Source of the DNA: HK1 sp965215295
GTDB lineage: Bacteria > Pseudomonadota > Gammaproteobacteria > HK1
Length of the DNA stretch: 64,000 bases
Assembly (NCBI GenBank): GCA_965215295.1
Contig: OZ244045.1
Span: forward strand, 2,046,001 to 2,110,000
Direction of reading: 5' to 3'
The notes under the pieces were generated by a model. The model saw only the letters and a list, made by a program, of their open reading frames with translations. It did no database searches and was not told the DNA's origin. Shown piece after piece: positions 36,343 through 45,786 of the stretch; within the stretch, counting starts at the first letter, position 1; the number at the start of each line of letters is the position of its first letter. The position numbers were made by a program, and so were the translations under genes.

Positions 36343-36986
36343 GCGCCGGCGCCGTGCCGCTCTCGCCCGACGGCGCACCGCTGCTGACGGTCATCGCCCC
36401 CTACCGGTTGCTTGACTCGCGGCGGGCGGCGGCTGACGATTCGACCGAACGCAACCCCGCGCTGGCGGTGCTCGGCGTCGAGGGCGCGGCCTCCCCGGCG
36501 CAGGCGGCGGCGCGGATGCAGGCGATGGCGGCATGGCTCCCGCAGGTGCTCGCCGACCGGGACGCACGGCGCGAATTCGGCGCCTCGGTGGCGATGTGGC
36601 TGGCGGTGACGATGCCGCGGCTGTTTCGGTCCGCCGATGACGAGGAGATCGAGAGCATCGCACTTGGGCTGTTCGAGGAGGAGGACGAGATGACGACGCT
36701 GCACCTGAGGGCGAAGGAGTGGGAGGCCGAGTGGCTGCGCCAAGGCATCGCGCAAGGCATGGAACGCGGCTTGGCCCAAGGCGTGGAGCGCGGCATGGCC
36801 CAGGAACGGGCGTTGCTGCGTGAGATTGCCGCACGCAAGTTCGGCGCCGCGGTGGGCGAGGCGCTCGCCCGACGCCTGGAATCGGCATCGGACGCCGAGG
36901 CGCTTCGGGACATCGGTGTCCTGATCATCGACTGCGCCGACGGCGCGGAACTGCTCGCCCGCGTCCCCCCGCGCGGAGACGTTTGA
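36343..36986 (+). pseudogene. N-terminally truncated Rpn-family nuclease/DUF4351 gene
   Basis: From about 36343 the sequence is a near-copy of the second half of the gene at 37291-38643, starting at VPLSPDGAPLLTVIAPYRLL and running through FEEEDEMTTLHLRAKEWEAE to the C-terminal DUF4351-like RKFGAAVGEALARRLE. The N-terminal half, with the PD-(D/E)XK nuclease core, is absent; the frame opens at 36291 in unrelated sequence. The 8-residue coiled repeat (QGMERGLA) is present about twice here, versus five times in the full copy. Homology continues ~25 bp past the stop. It probably makes no active nuclease. Confidence 0.8.
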
Positions 36987-37290
36987 GGGTCCCGTCCCCG
37001 ACCTTCACGACCTCCAGCCCCGGGCGGCGGGTCCCTGCGGTCCGTCCCGATCATCATCAGGGCGACGTTGCGTTCCAGGCAACGGAACTCGGCGCATCGT
37101 GCGCCGGTGGACGAGGGGGTGCGCAGCGACCTCTCGGAGCTGCCGGGACGCACTGTCCCGATACGAAATCCCCTGCGAACTCCCCACGCTCCCGGCACGA
37201 TCTCCTACATGTAATCGAGGTGTTCTCCTACGTTCCGAGGGCGGATCTTCGCTTTCGTGCCCGTGCGCGGGGCCGATACCGTGCCCTCCC
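36987..37290. other. intergenic spacer between nuclease copies
   Basis: No gene is seen. The first ~25 bases (ggtcccgtccccgaccttca) repeat the sequence following the second copy's stop at 38643, so the duplication includes 3' flank. The short AT-richer stretch tcctacatgtaatcgaggtg near 37202-37221 could belong to the promoter of the following gene. Confidence 0.5.
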
Positions 37291-38643
37291 ATGGAGATCG
37301 ATGCCGCCTGGAAACGCCTGTTCGCGCTCCCCGCGATGGTCGAGCACCTGCTGCGCGCCGTCGCCCCCGAACTCGCCCGCCGGCTGGACTTCACCGCCAT
37401 GGAGCAACTCGCCGCCAACTGGACCCGCCCGACGGGTGGCGCCGACCCGAACACCGGCGCCCACCCGACAGACGGCGCCGAACCGCGCACCGGCCCCCGA
37501 CCGACAGACGGCGCCGAACCGCGCACCGGCGCCCACCCGACCGGTGGCGCCGAACCGCACACCGGCCCCCGACCGACAGGCAGCGCCGAACCGCGCACCG
37601 GCACTCGCCCGACCGGCAGCGCCGACCCGCACACCGGCGCCCACCCGACCGGTGGCGCCAACCCGCGCACCGGCGCCCAGCGCTACGCCGACGCGGTCTG
37701 GCGCATCCGCTACGACGGCGCCGATGCCGGCGCCAATGCACGCACCCTCGTGCTGCTGCTCGAGTTCCAGTCCACGGTGGACCCCGACATGGCGGCCCGC
37801 ACACTCGCCTACACCAGCCTGCTGCGCGAGCATCTGCGGCGCCAAGGCCGGCTCGACCCCGACGGCGGGCTACGTACCCTGGCCGTGGTGGTCTACTCCG
37901 GGCCGAAGCCGTGGTCGGCGGCGGGCGCCGCCGGCGCCGTGCCGCTCTCGCCCGACGGCGCGCCGCTGCTGACGGTCATCGCCCCCTACCGGTTGCTTGA
38001 CTCGCGACGGGCGGCGGCTGACGATTCGACCGAACGCAACCCGGCGCTGGCGGTGCTCGGCGTCGAAGGCGCGGACTCCCCGGCGCAGGCGGCGGCGCGG
38101 ATGCAGGCGATGGCGGCTTGGCTCCCGCAGGTGCTCCCCGACCGGGACGTACGGCGCGAATTCGGCGCCTCGGTGGCGGCGTGGCTGGCGGCGACGATGC
38201 CGCGGCTGTTTTCGTCCGCCGCCGACGAGGAGATCGAGAGCATCGCACTTGGGCTGTTCGAGGAGGAGGACGAGATGACGACGCTGCACCTGAGGGCGAA
38301 GGAATGGGAGGCCGAGTGGCTGCGCCAAGGCATCGCGCAGGGCATGGAACGCGGCTTGGAACAGGGTATGGAACGCGGCATGGCACAAGGCGTGGAACGC
38401 GGTCTGGCGCAGGGCATGGAGCGCGGCTTGGCGCAAGGCATGGAACGCGGTCTGGCCCAGGAACGGGCGTTGCTGCGTGAGCAGGCGGCGCGCAAGTTCG
38501 GCGCCGCGGTGGGCGAGGAACTCGCCCGACGCCTGGAGTCGGCCTCGGACCCCGAGGCGCTTCGGGACATCGGCGTCCTGATCATCGACTGCGCCGACGG
38601 CGCGGAACTGCTCGCCCGCGTCCCCCCGCGCGGAGACGCTTGA
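37291..38643 (+). CDS. Rpn family recombination-promoting nuclease/putative transposase with DUF4351
   Basis: This is a 450-residue protein. Residues 1-44 are the usual Rpn start (AWKRLFALPAMVEHLLRAV). Residues 45-129 are an insert of tandem 12-residue repeats (TGAHPTDGAEPR-like). The PD-(D/E)XK core follows with YADAVWRIRY and LLLEFQSTVDPDMAARTLAY, giving D133 and E158-x-Q160. A central domain (TVIAPYRLLDSRRAA) leads to a charged coil of 8-residue repeats (QGMERGLA/E) and a C-terminal DUF4351 region (KFGAAVGEELARRLESASDP). Rpn proteins are nucleases that raise recombination and have been linked to phage defence. The 12-residue repeat sits inside the nuclease domain, which is unusual. It lacks transposon ends. 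Confidence 0.85.
   Translation: MEIDAAWKRLFALPAMVEHLLRAVAPELARRLDFTAMEQLAANWTRPTGGADPNTGAHPTDGAEPRTGPRPTDGAEPRTGAHPTGGAEPHTGPRPTGSAEPRTGTRPTGSADPHTGAHPTGGANPRTGAQRYADAVWRIRYDGADAGANARTLVLLLEFQSTVDPDMAARTLAYTSLLREHLRRQGRLDPDGGLRTLAVVVYSGPKPWSAAGAAGAVPLSPDGAPLLTVIAPYRLLDSRRAAADDSTERNPALAVLGVEGADSPAQAAARMQAMAAWLPQVLPDRDVRREFGASVAAWLAATMPRLFSSAADEEIESIALGLFEEEDEMTTLHLRAKEWEAEWLRQGIAQGMERGLEQGMERGMAQGVERGLAQGMERGLAQGMERGLAQERALLREQAARKFGAAVGEELARRLESASDPEALRDIGVLIIDCADGAELLARVPPRGDA
37423..37677 (+). repeat. 36-bp tandem repeat coding a 12-residue Pro/Thr/Gly unit
   Basis: Six full units plus partial ends encode variants of TG-[AP]-[HR]-PT-[DG]-GAEPR. The repeat is in frame within the Rpn-like nuclease and interrupts the normal link between the N-terminal helices and the catalytic core. 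Variation between units is mainly single-base. It reads as a flexible, disordered linker. Confidence 0.9.
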
Positions 38644-38683
38644 GGTCCCCGTCCCCGACCTTCACGATCAGAGCGGATTTTGT

Positions 38684-41600
38684 TCAGGCCGCGGCCGGCG
38701 CTCCGGTGCGTTGCGCCGCGGGCCCCGCCTCCTCTCCGATGCGGAGCAGGCTCGGGAGCAGCAGCAGGGTGAACGCGGCGCTCACGCACATCCCGCCGAT
38801 GATCACCGCGGCGAGGCCGCGGTAGAGCTCGCTCCCCGCTCCCGGGACGACCAGCAGGGGAAGCATCCCGAAGATGCTCGTCAGCGTGCTCATGAGGATC
38901 GGGCGTAGCCGCATCCCGATCGCCTCGGTCACCGCGGCGCGCCGCGCAAGGCCGCCGCGCTCCATCGCCCGGGTCTGGTGCACGAGCAGGATCGCGTTGT
39001 TGACCACGAGGCCGAGCAGGATGATGAACCCGATCATGGTCAGCAGGTCGAGGGGCTGGCGCACCCCGAACACGTCGTTCATCAGACGCAGCGCGACGAG
39101 GCTGCCCACGGTGGCGAGCGGCAGCGCGAGCAGCACCAGGACGCTGTCCCTGAACGACCGGAACAGCGCCGCCATCAGCAGGAAGAGGATGGCGATCGCG
39201 AGCACGAAACTCCCGCCCATGCTGCCGAGAGCGGTCTGGAGCTTGTCCGCGGTGCCGCTGAAGCGCACGTCCCCGTCGTCGGGGAGCCGGGCCTCGACGA
39301 GCGGGACGACCTCCGCCCCGAGGACCTCGATCACTTCTTCGAGCGACATCCCGGCCGGCGGCGTGACCTGCAGGGTGACGGTGCGGCGCCGGTCGAGACG
39401 GCGGATCTCGCTGGGACCGGCGGTGCGCACGATCCGGGCGAGCTCGCTCACGGGGAGCACTCCGCCCGGGGTCGCCAGCGGGACCGACGCGAGCTCCTCG
39501 GGGGTCTCCCACCGCGGGACCCGGACCACGATGTCGAGGCGTTGCTCGCCGTCGAACCAGTCGCCGACGTAGAGCCCCTCGCCGAGCGCGCGGGTCACCG
39601 ACGCCATCACCGCGCGACTCCAGCCCGCCTCGGCGAGCCGGCGCTCGTCGGGGACGAGCCGGAGCTCGGGATCGGCGAGCTCCAGCCCCGGGAACGGGCG
39701 CACGTTCGAGCCGGGCAGGGCCTGGCCGATGCCGATGAACCCCCCGAGCGCCGCCTTCAGCAGCGCCTCGATGTCGCGGGCCTGGATGTTGACGTCGATG
39801 GTGTTGCCGGACCCGAAGCCGCCGAACAGCGAGGCGCGCCTCGCGAACGCGATGGTGTCGGGGAACCCGCGGATGGTCTCGTTGATGATCGGGATCAGCT
39901 CGTCGGTGCGCGCATCGTCCTGCGTCCTCGCCCCCATGAACACGCCGCGGGAGAACGCGACGAAGAAGTAGCTCTCGACCTTCGGCTCCCGCGTCCCGTC
40001 GAGGTAGGGCCGGATCCGCTCCGCCACCACCCTTCCCATCTCGGTCTCGAGGTGGTCGATGTTCACCCCGGGCGGAGGGATGATGAACGCGAAGACGAGG
40101 TTCCGGTTGCCCTGGGGCAGATAGCTCGCCCGCAACGCCCACGGAGACTCCGGAACCAGCGCGGCGAGTCGTTCCGGGACCGGGACGAGTCCCAGGATCG
40201 ACCGCGGCGCGAGCGCGAGCGAGACGCCGAGCGGAATCGCGATCAGGGCCGCGATCCAGAACGCCCGTCTCGCCGGGCCGTCGGTGAGCCACACGATCGT
40301 CGAGGTGACGCCCTCCCGCCAGCGCGCGTGCCCGTCCGCGAGCGGCGCGCGGGCGAGCCACTTCGACGATGCGGCGGGGATGACGGTCAGGGCCACCACC
40401 ATCGACGCGACGACCGCCATCGCGATGGTGAGGGCGAGGTCGGCGAAGAGCTGGCCGGCCTCGTCTTCGAGGAACACGATGGGCAGGAAGATGGCGACGG
40501 TGGTCGCGGTCGACGCGAGCAACGCGCCCCACACCTGCTCCGGCCCCGCGAGCGCCGCCGCGTCCGCGTCCATGCCGCGCTCGCGCAACCGGACGATGTT
40601 CTCGAGCACCACGATGGCGGCGTCCAGGGTCATCCCCACCGCAAACGCGAGACCCGCCAGCGAGATGATGTTGACGCTCCGCCCCGCCGCGTCGAGGCAG
40701 ATGAACGCGACGAGGAGCGACACCGGGATCGCCATCGCCACCAGCACCGTCGCCCGGAACCGGCGCAGGAACCACCACAGCACGACGATGGCGAGCGCCA
40801 CGCCGAGGCCGAGGTTGTTGCGGACCATCTCGATCGAACGATGGATGTAGACGGTCTCGTCGTAGACCTGCCTGAAGCGCAGGTTCGCCCGCGCCAAGGG
40901 GCCTTCGACGAGTTCCTCCGCAGCCTCCCTGAGCCCCGCCATCACCTCCAGGACGTTCACCCCGATCTCGCGATGGGCGTTCACCGCGAGCGACCGCACG
41001 CCGTCGGAGAGGACGAAGCTCTTGCGGTCGACGAGCGCGACCTCGATGTCGGCCACGTCGCGCAACCGCACCGGGAGGCCGTCGCGCCAGTCCAGGATCA
41101 GGTCCCCCAGCTCCCCGGCGCCGAACGCGCCGGTGAACCGCAGCGTGTAGCGGCGCTTGCCGACGCTCACGTCCCCGCCCGAGATGTCCTGGTTGGAGCC
41201 GGTCAGGCGGGCCGCGACCGGCAGCTCGACGCCGAGGCTCGCGGCCCGGTAGGGGTCGAAGGTGATGCGGACCTCGCGCTCGCGCCCGCCGTAGACCTCG
41301 GAGCGCGCCACCCCGGGCACGCGCTCGAGCCGGGTCCGGACGACCTCCTCGGCGTAGTCCTTGTAGCTCTGGATGTCGCGGGGGTTCCCTTCCCCGGTGC
41401 GGGTGATGAACCATGCGATGGCGCGGCTGTTGCCGCCCACGGTGTCGATGACCGGCTCGTTGGCGTCCTCGGGATAGCGCGGGACGCGGTTCAGGCGGTT
41501 CAGCACCTCGATCAGTCCGCGGCGCAGATCGTGCCCGACCACGAACTCGATGGAGACCTCGCCCTGCCCGCGCTGGGCCTTGGAGACGATGCGGCTCACC

Positions 41601-41827
41601 CCCGACAGCCCGCGGAGCACCTTCTCCTGCGGCTCGACGATCTCGGCTTCGACCTCCTCGGGCGCGGCGGCGCGCCACCCGGTGCGAATGGTGATCTCGG
41701 GCCTTTCGACCTCGGGCGTGAGCTGGATCGGCAGGCGCGACAGGCTGAGTGCGCCGAACAGGGCCACGAGCAGCACCGCGACCAGCGTCGCGGTGGGATT
41801 GGAGAGGGCGAGACGGGTCCAGCTCAT
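38684..41827 (-). CDS. RND efflux transporter permease (AcrB/acriflavin-resistance type)
   Basis: This is a 1,047-residue inner-membrane pump. TM1 is near the N-terminus (ATLVAVLLVALFGALSL) and is followed by the porter domain (VSRIVSKAQRGQGEVSIEFV). The proton-relay TM4 reads GLAFAVGMTLDAAIVVLENI, and the second half repeats the fold, with AILFLLMAALFRSFRDSVLV and MTMIGFIILLGLVVNNAILL-like segments. It would move hydrophobic compounds out of the periplasm or inner leaflet using proton flow. It overlaps the adaptor gene by 4 bp (ATGA), so the two form one operon. No outer-membrane channel gene is adjacent, so the pump must borrow one or act alone. The substrate cannot be read. Confidence 0.92.
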   Translation of the reverse strand: MSWTRLALSNPTATLVAVLLVALFGALSLSRLPIQLTPEVERPEITIRTGWRAAAPEEVEAEIVEPQEKVLRGLSGVSRIVSKAQRGQGEVSIEFVVGHDLRRGLIEVLNRLNRVPRYPEDANEPVIDTVGGNSRAIAWFITRTGEGNPRDIQSYKDYAEEVVRTRLERVPGVARSEVYGGREREVRITFDPYRAASLGVELPVAARLTGSNQDISGGDVSVGKRRYTLRFTGAFGAGELGDLILDWRDGLPVRLRDVADIEVALVDRKSFVLSDGVRSLAVNAHREIGVNVLEVMAGLREAAEELVEGPLARANLRFRQVYDETVYIHRSIEMVRNNLGLGVALAIVVLWWFLRRFRATVLVAMAIPVSLLVAFICLDAAGRSVNIISLAGLAFAVGMTLDAAIVVLENIVRLRERGMDADAAALAGPEQVWGALLASTATTVAIFLPIVFLEDEAGQLFADLALTIAMAVVASMVVALTVIPAASSKWLARAPLADGHARWREGVTSTIVWLTDGPARRAFWIAALIAIPLGVSLALAPRSILGLVPVPERLAALVPESPWALRASYLPQGNRNLVFAFIIPPPGVNIDHLETEMGRVVAERIRPYLDGTREPKVESYFFVAFSRGVFMGARTQDDARTDELIPIINETIRGFPDTIAFARRASLFGGFGSGNTIDVNIQARDIEALLKAALGGFIGIGQALPGSNVRPFPGLELADPELRLVPDERRLAEAGWSRAVMASVTRALGEGLYVGDWFDGEQRLDIVVRVPRWETPEELASVPLATPGGVLPVSELARIVRTAGPSEIRRLDRRRTVTLQVTPPAGMSLEEVIEVLGAEVVPLVEARLPDDGDVRFSGTADKLQTALGSMGGSFVLAIAILFLLMAALFRSFRDSVLVLLALPLATVGSLVALRLMNDVFGVRQPLDLLTMIGFIILLGLVVNNAILLVHQTRAMERGGLARRAAVTEAIGMRLRPILMSTLTSIFGMLPLLVVPGAGSELYRGLAAVIIGGMCVSAAFTLLLLPSLLRIGEEAGPAAQRTGAPAAA

Positions 41828-42921
41828 GACGGCGGTCCGGACGGCATGATCGTCACCGGCTGCCCGGGCCGCAGCCGCTCGCCGCCACGGATGACCACCC
41901 GGTCACCGGGAACGATGCCCTCGACCTCGATGAGCTCGCCCTGGGCGACCCCGGGCGTCACCGCGACCCGGTCCGCCAGGCCGTTCTCGTCGACGCGATA
42001 GACGGCGGCGCCGTCGCGACGCAGGACCAGCGCATCGCGAGGAACCGCCACGACGGTGCGCGCGGCGGCGGTCGGTATCGCGACCCTCACGTCCTGCCCG
42101 ACCGGCCAAGACCGGTGGTCGAGCCCGACCCGCAGCTCGTAGAGCCGTGACCGGTTGTCCCCGACCGGCACGATGGTGCGGACCCTGCCCGTGGCGTCGC
42201 CCGGATTGGTCTCCAGGGCGAGCTCGCTGCCTTCCTCGACGAACGCGAGCGCGGCGATGGGAATCCATAGCTGCACCTCGAGCGACTGCGCATCGACGAG
42301 CCGCACGACGGTTTCGCCGCTCTCGGCCCATTCGCCGCTCTGGCGCAGCCGCTCGGTCACGATCCCGCCGAACGGCGCCTTGATCTCCGTGCGCCGCAGA
42401 CGCTCCCGGGTCGACGCGACGCGAGCGCGGGCCGCGCGCAGCTCGCTGCGGGCGACATCGCGCTCCGCGACCGCTTCATCGAGGCGGCTGCGGGTCGCGG
42501 TCCGGCCGGCCACCAGCTTCTCGACCCGCCCGACCTGCGCTTCGAGGAAGGTGAGCCGGGCGTGCTCGCGGGCGACCGCCGCCTCGTCCTCCGCGAGCGA
42601 CTGGCGCAGGAGCGCGTCGTCGAGCCGCGCGACCACCTCCCCTTGCGCGATCGATGCTCCGACCTCGGCGACCCATACCAGGCGCCCCTGCACCTCGGCC
42701 GCGACTCGCGCCCGGTTGCGGCTGATCACGGTGCCGGGGTACCAGGTGACGGGGGCGAGCATGCGGTTCTCGGCCACCGACACCACCACCGGTGCGGGCG
42801 GCCGGCCTTGCGCGTTGCCGCCGCCCTGCCCGCTCGCCGGCGCGGCGGCCAGCGCCAGCACCGACACCGCGAGGAGGGTCGCGGCGGTTCGACGCGGAAG
42901 CGGGGCGGGATTCGGGATCAT
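41824..42921 (-). CDS. RND periplasmic adaptor (membrane fusion) protein
   Basis: This 365-residue protein begins with a signal peptide (ATLLAVSVLALAAAPAS-GQG). It shows the adaptor pattern: a barrel-sandwich half (RARVAAEVQGRLVWVAEVG, EVVARLDDALL), a coiled hairpin of ~80 residues, the second half (IKAPFGGIVTERLRQSGEW), a beta-barrel domain and a membrane-proximal domain ending VIRGGERLRPGQPVTIM. It would link the RND pump encoded downstream to an outer-membrane channel. The start is divergent from the MMPL gene, with ~213 bp between them, so this spacer should hold promoters for both directions. Confidence 0.92.
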   Translation of the reverse strand: MIPNPAPLPRRTAATLLAVSVLALAAAPASGQGGGNAQGRPPAPVVVSVAENRMLAPVTWYPGTVISRNRARVAAEVQGRLVWVAEVGASIAQGEVVARLDDALLRQSLAEDEAAVAREHARLTFLEAQVGRVEKLVAGRTATRSRLDEAVAERDVARSELRAARARVASTRERLRRTEIKAPFGGIVTERLRQSGEWAESGETVVRLVDAQSLEVQLWIPIAALAFVEEGSELALETNPGDATGRVRTIVPVGDNRSRLYELRVGLDHRSWPVGQDVRVAIPTAAARTVVAVPRDALVLRRDGAAVYRVDENGLADRVAVTPGVAQGELIEVEGIVPGDRVVIRGGERLRPGQPVTIMPSGPPS

Positions 42922-43134
42922 GGTGCGCCTGTCGGCCCGGGTTCGCGGGAACGCCGGCCACCGGCTATTGTGCCGATGGCGCGAGCTTTGCGCACGCGCG
43001 GAAGCCCGCCGGGATACTCACGAAGGCGGGATGGATCCGGGGCGGGCTTCGCACGCGCGCGGAGCCCGCCGCGGCGTGCCGCACACTGTCCGTTTCTGCC
43101 AGAATGCGCGCCGTCCGGCGGCCTGCTCCCAGCG

Positions 43135-45642
43135 ATGACCTCGGCGATGACCTCGACACTGTTCGCCATCTACGCACGCCTCGTGCTCGCGCACCCTGCG
43201 CGCGTCCTCGTGACGATGCTCGTGGTGCTCGGGTTCTTCGCCTGGCAGGCGCGCCACTTCGAGCTCGACGCGTCCGCCGATTCGCTGCTGCTCGAATCCG
43301 ACCGCGATCTCCGGACCTGGCGAGAGCTGCAGGCGCGCTACGCCTCGAAAGATCAGCTCGTCGTCACCTTCGCGCCGGGCGCCGGCGTCTTCGAGGAGTC
43401 GTCCCTCGCCCGGTTGCGCGCGCTACGCGACCGGCTGCGCGCCGCCCCCGGCGTCGAAGCGGTCGTCAGCATCCTCGACGTCCCGTTGCTCGACAACGTC
43501 GAGGGCGTCTCGCTCGCCGGGATCGCCGACAACCTCCGCACCCTCGACGACCCCGGGACCGACCGCGCCCGCGCCAGGGAGGAGCTGCTCGCGAGTCCGG
43601 TGTTCGCGCAGGCCATCGTGAGCGCCGATGCGCGGACCGCCGCGCTCCTGCTCACGATGCGCGACGACGAGGCGTACCGCACCCTGCTCGCGAAGCGCAA
43701 CCGGCTGCTGATCGCGCGCTTCGGGGAGGGTCTCGACGACGCCGCGCGCGCCGCCATCGACGCCGAGCTGGAAGGCGTCCAGCCCTTCTACGAGTCCGCG
43801 AAACGCCGCGTCACCGCGAGCTGGCGGGCCGAGATCGCGGCCATCCGGGGCGTGCTCGCGGACTTCGCCGACGCCGGCGCCGTGCACCTCGGCGGCGTGC
43901 CGATGATCGCCGACGACATGATCACCTTCGTGCGCAACGACCTCGTCGTCTTCGGGGTCGGAGTGGCGGTGTTCCTCGTGATCGTGCTCGGCCTGATCTT
44001 CCGCCGGATGCGGTGGGTGGCGCTCCCGCTCGCGGGCTGCTTCTACGCCGGCCTGCTGATGATCGGGATGCTCGGCCTGCTGGGGTGGAAGGTCACGGTG
44101 ATCTCGTCGAACTTCCTGGCCCTGATGCTCATCATCACCATCTCGATGAACATCCACCTGACGGTGCGCTACCGCCAGCTCCACCGGGACTTCCCCCGAC
44201 TCTCCCACCACGACCTCGTCGCCACCACGGTGCGGCGCATGGTGTGGCCCTGCCTGTACACCGCGCTCACCACCATCATCGGGTTCGGCTCGCTCGTGTT
44301 CAGCGGCATCAAGCCGGTCATCGACTTCGGATGGATGATGAGCATCGGGCTCGCGGTGACGTTCGTGACCGCGTTCACCCTGTTTCCCGCCGTCGTGCTG
44401 CTGCTCGGGCGGGCCGGCGCGTCCGAGCCGGCCGGCGCCGAGCGCACGTTCACCCGGGGGGTCACCCGCGCCCTGGCCCTCGCCGCCGAGCGGCGCGGCG
44501 GGCTGGTGCTCGCCGCCGCGGGAGTGCTGCTGGGGGTCTGCGCGCTCGGCGTGTCGCGGCTCACGGTCGAGAACAGCTTCGTCGACTACTTCAGCGAAGA
44601 CACCGAGATCTACCAAGGGCTCGCGCTCATCGACCGCGAGCTCGGAGGCACCACCCCGCTGGAGGTCGTCCTCGATCTCGACGAGGACCGCATCTTCGAC
44701 GACGAGCCGTCGCCGAAGCCCGCCGAGTACGACGCCGAAGCCGAGCGCGAGAAGGCCGGGTACTGGTTCACCGGGTTCAAGATCGAACGCATCAAGGAGG
44801 TCCACGACTGGCTTGCGAGCCATCCGGAGGTCGGCAAGGTGGTCTCGCTCGCTTCGCTGGTCCGGGTGGGAGAGAAGCTCAACGACGGCGAGCCGCTCGA
44901 CAGCCTCCAGCTCGCGCTCGTGTACCGGCGGGTGCCCGAGGACCTGAAGCGAAGCCTCATCGATCCCTACGTCGACATCCTGCGGGACGAAGCGCGAATC
45001 TCGCTGCGCATCCATGACACGATGCCCGGCCTCCACCGCAACGAGCTGCTCGGCCGGATCCGCACGGGCCTGCGCGACGAGCTGGAGCTCGGCCCGGACG
45101 ACGTCACCGTGAGCGGGCTGCTGGTGCTCTACAACAACATGCTGCAGAGCCTGTTCACGTCGCAGATCTCGACCCTCGGCGCGGTGCTCGCGGGGGTCGC
45201 GGCCATGCTCCTGCTGCTCTTCCGCTCCGCGACCCTCGCGGTGCTCGGCATCGTGCCGAACCTGCTGGCGGCCGGGGCGGTGCTCGGCACGATGGGCCTG
45301 CTCTCGATTCCGCTCGACTTCATGACCATCACCGTCGCGGCGGTCACCATCGGCATCGCCGTCGACAACGCCATCCACTACATCTACCGGTTCCGCGAGG
45401 AGTTCGACCGGTCCGGCGACTACACCGCGACCATGCACGTGTGCCACGCGAACATCGGCAAGGCGGTGTTCTACACCTCGGCCACCATCATCTTCGGCTT
45501 CTCCATCCTGACGCTCTCGAACTTCCTGCCCACCATCCACTTCGGACTGCTCACGGGGCTCGCGATGTCGATCGCGCTGCTGGCGGCGCTCACGCTGCTG
45601 CCGAAGCTCATCCTGCTGACCAGGCCCTTCGGGACGGGGTAG
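43135..45642 (+). CDS. MMPL/RND superfamily membrane protein
   Basis: This 835-residue protein has two halves, each with one N-terminal helix, a large periplasmic loop and a five-helix bundle. Typical stretches are MITFVRNDLVVFGVGVAVFL, VISSNFLALMLIITISMNIH, and in the second half VAAVTIGIAVDNAIHYIYRF, the sterol-sensing/RND-like helix with its acidic residue. Proteins of this class export or shuttle lipids or hydrophobic molecules. The ATG at 43135 was chosen over one at 43147; both lie before the first helix. It is divergently transcribed from the RND operon and followed by an ABC operon on the same strand. No partner subunit is encoded. Confidence 0.87.
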   Translation: MTSAMTSTLFAIYARLVLAHPARVLVTMLVVLGFFAWQARHFELDASADSLLLESDRDLRTWRELQARYASKDQLVVTFAPGAGVFEESSLARLRALRDRLRAAPGVEAVVSILDVPLLDNVEGVSLAGIADNLRTLDDPGTDRARAREELLASPVFAQAIVSADARTAALLLTMRDDEAYRTLLAKRNRLLIARFGEGLDDAARAAIDAELEGVQPFYESAKRRVTASWRAEIAAIRGVLADFADAGAVHLGGVPMIADDMITFVRNDLVVFGVGVAVFLVIVLGLIFRRMRWVALPLAGCFYAGLLMIGMLGLLGWKVTVISSNFLALMLIITISMNIHLTVRYRQLHRDFPRLSHHDLVATTVRRMVWPCLYTALTTIIGFGSLVFSGIKPVIDFGWMMSIGLAVTFVTAFTLFPAVVLLLGRAGASEPAGAERTFTRGVTRALALAAERRGGLVLAAAGVLLGVCALGVSRLTVENSFVDYFSEDTEIYQGLALIDRELGGTTPLEVVLDLDEDRIFDDEPSPKPAEYDAEAEREKAGYWFTGFKIERIKEVHDWLASHPEVGKVVSLASLVRVGEKLNDGEPLDSLQLALVYRRVPEDLKRSLIDPYVDILRDEARISLRIHDTMPGLHRNELLGRIRTGLRDELELGPDDVTVSGLLVLYNNMLQSLFTSQISTLGAVLAGVAAMLLLLFRSATLAVLGIVPNLLAAGAVLGTMGLLSIPLDFMTITVAAVTIGIAVDNAIHYIYRFREEFDRSGDYTATMHVCHANIGKAVFYTSATIIFGFSILTLSNFLPTIHFGLLTGLAMSIALLAALTLLPKLILLTRPFGTG

Positions 45643-45786
45643 CGGCGAATGGGATCGTTGACCGTCGCGTGGAAACATCCGCCGTCACGGAGTCTTCGCA
45701 TCGGCCGTCTTTGATATACGCTTGGCTTGGCGCGGCCCGACTCGCCGCGCCCGCCAACGACAACCCGGGTCGAGAGGAGACACCCC

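Noticed and set aside
37423..37677. Possible CRISPR-like repeat inside the nuclease gene
   Set aside because: The repeats are directly joined, in frame, and code for a regular 12-residue unit.
38978..42001. A ~1,000-codon plus-strand open frame opposite the RND pump
   Set aside because: The protein is Asp/Arg/His-rich with no membrane segments, and it is explained by the high-GC antisense of the RND permease and adaptor genes.
42562..43134. N-terminal extension of the MMPL protein through the RND adaptor region
   Set aside because: It overlaps the adaptor gene on the other strand and has no hydrophobic or conserved content; the first helix starts right after the ATG at 43135.
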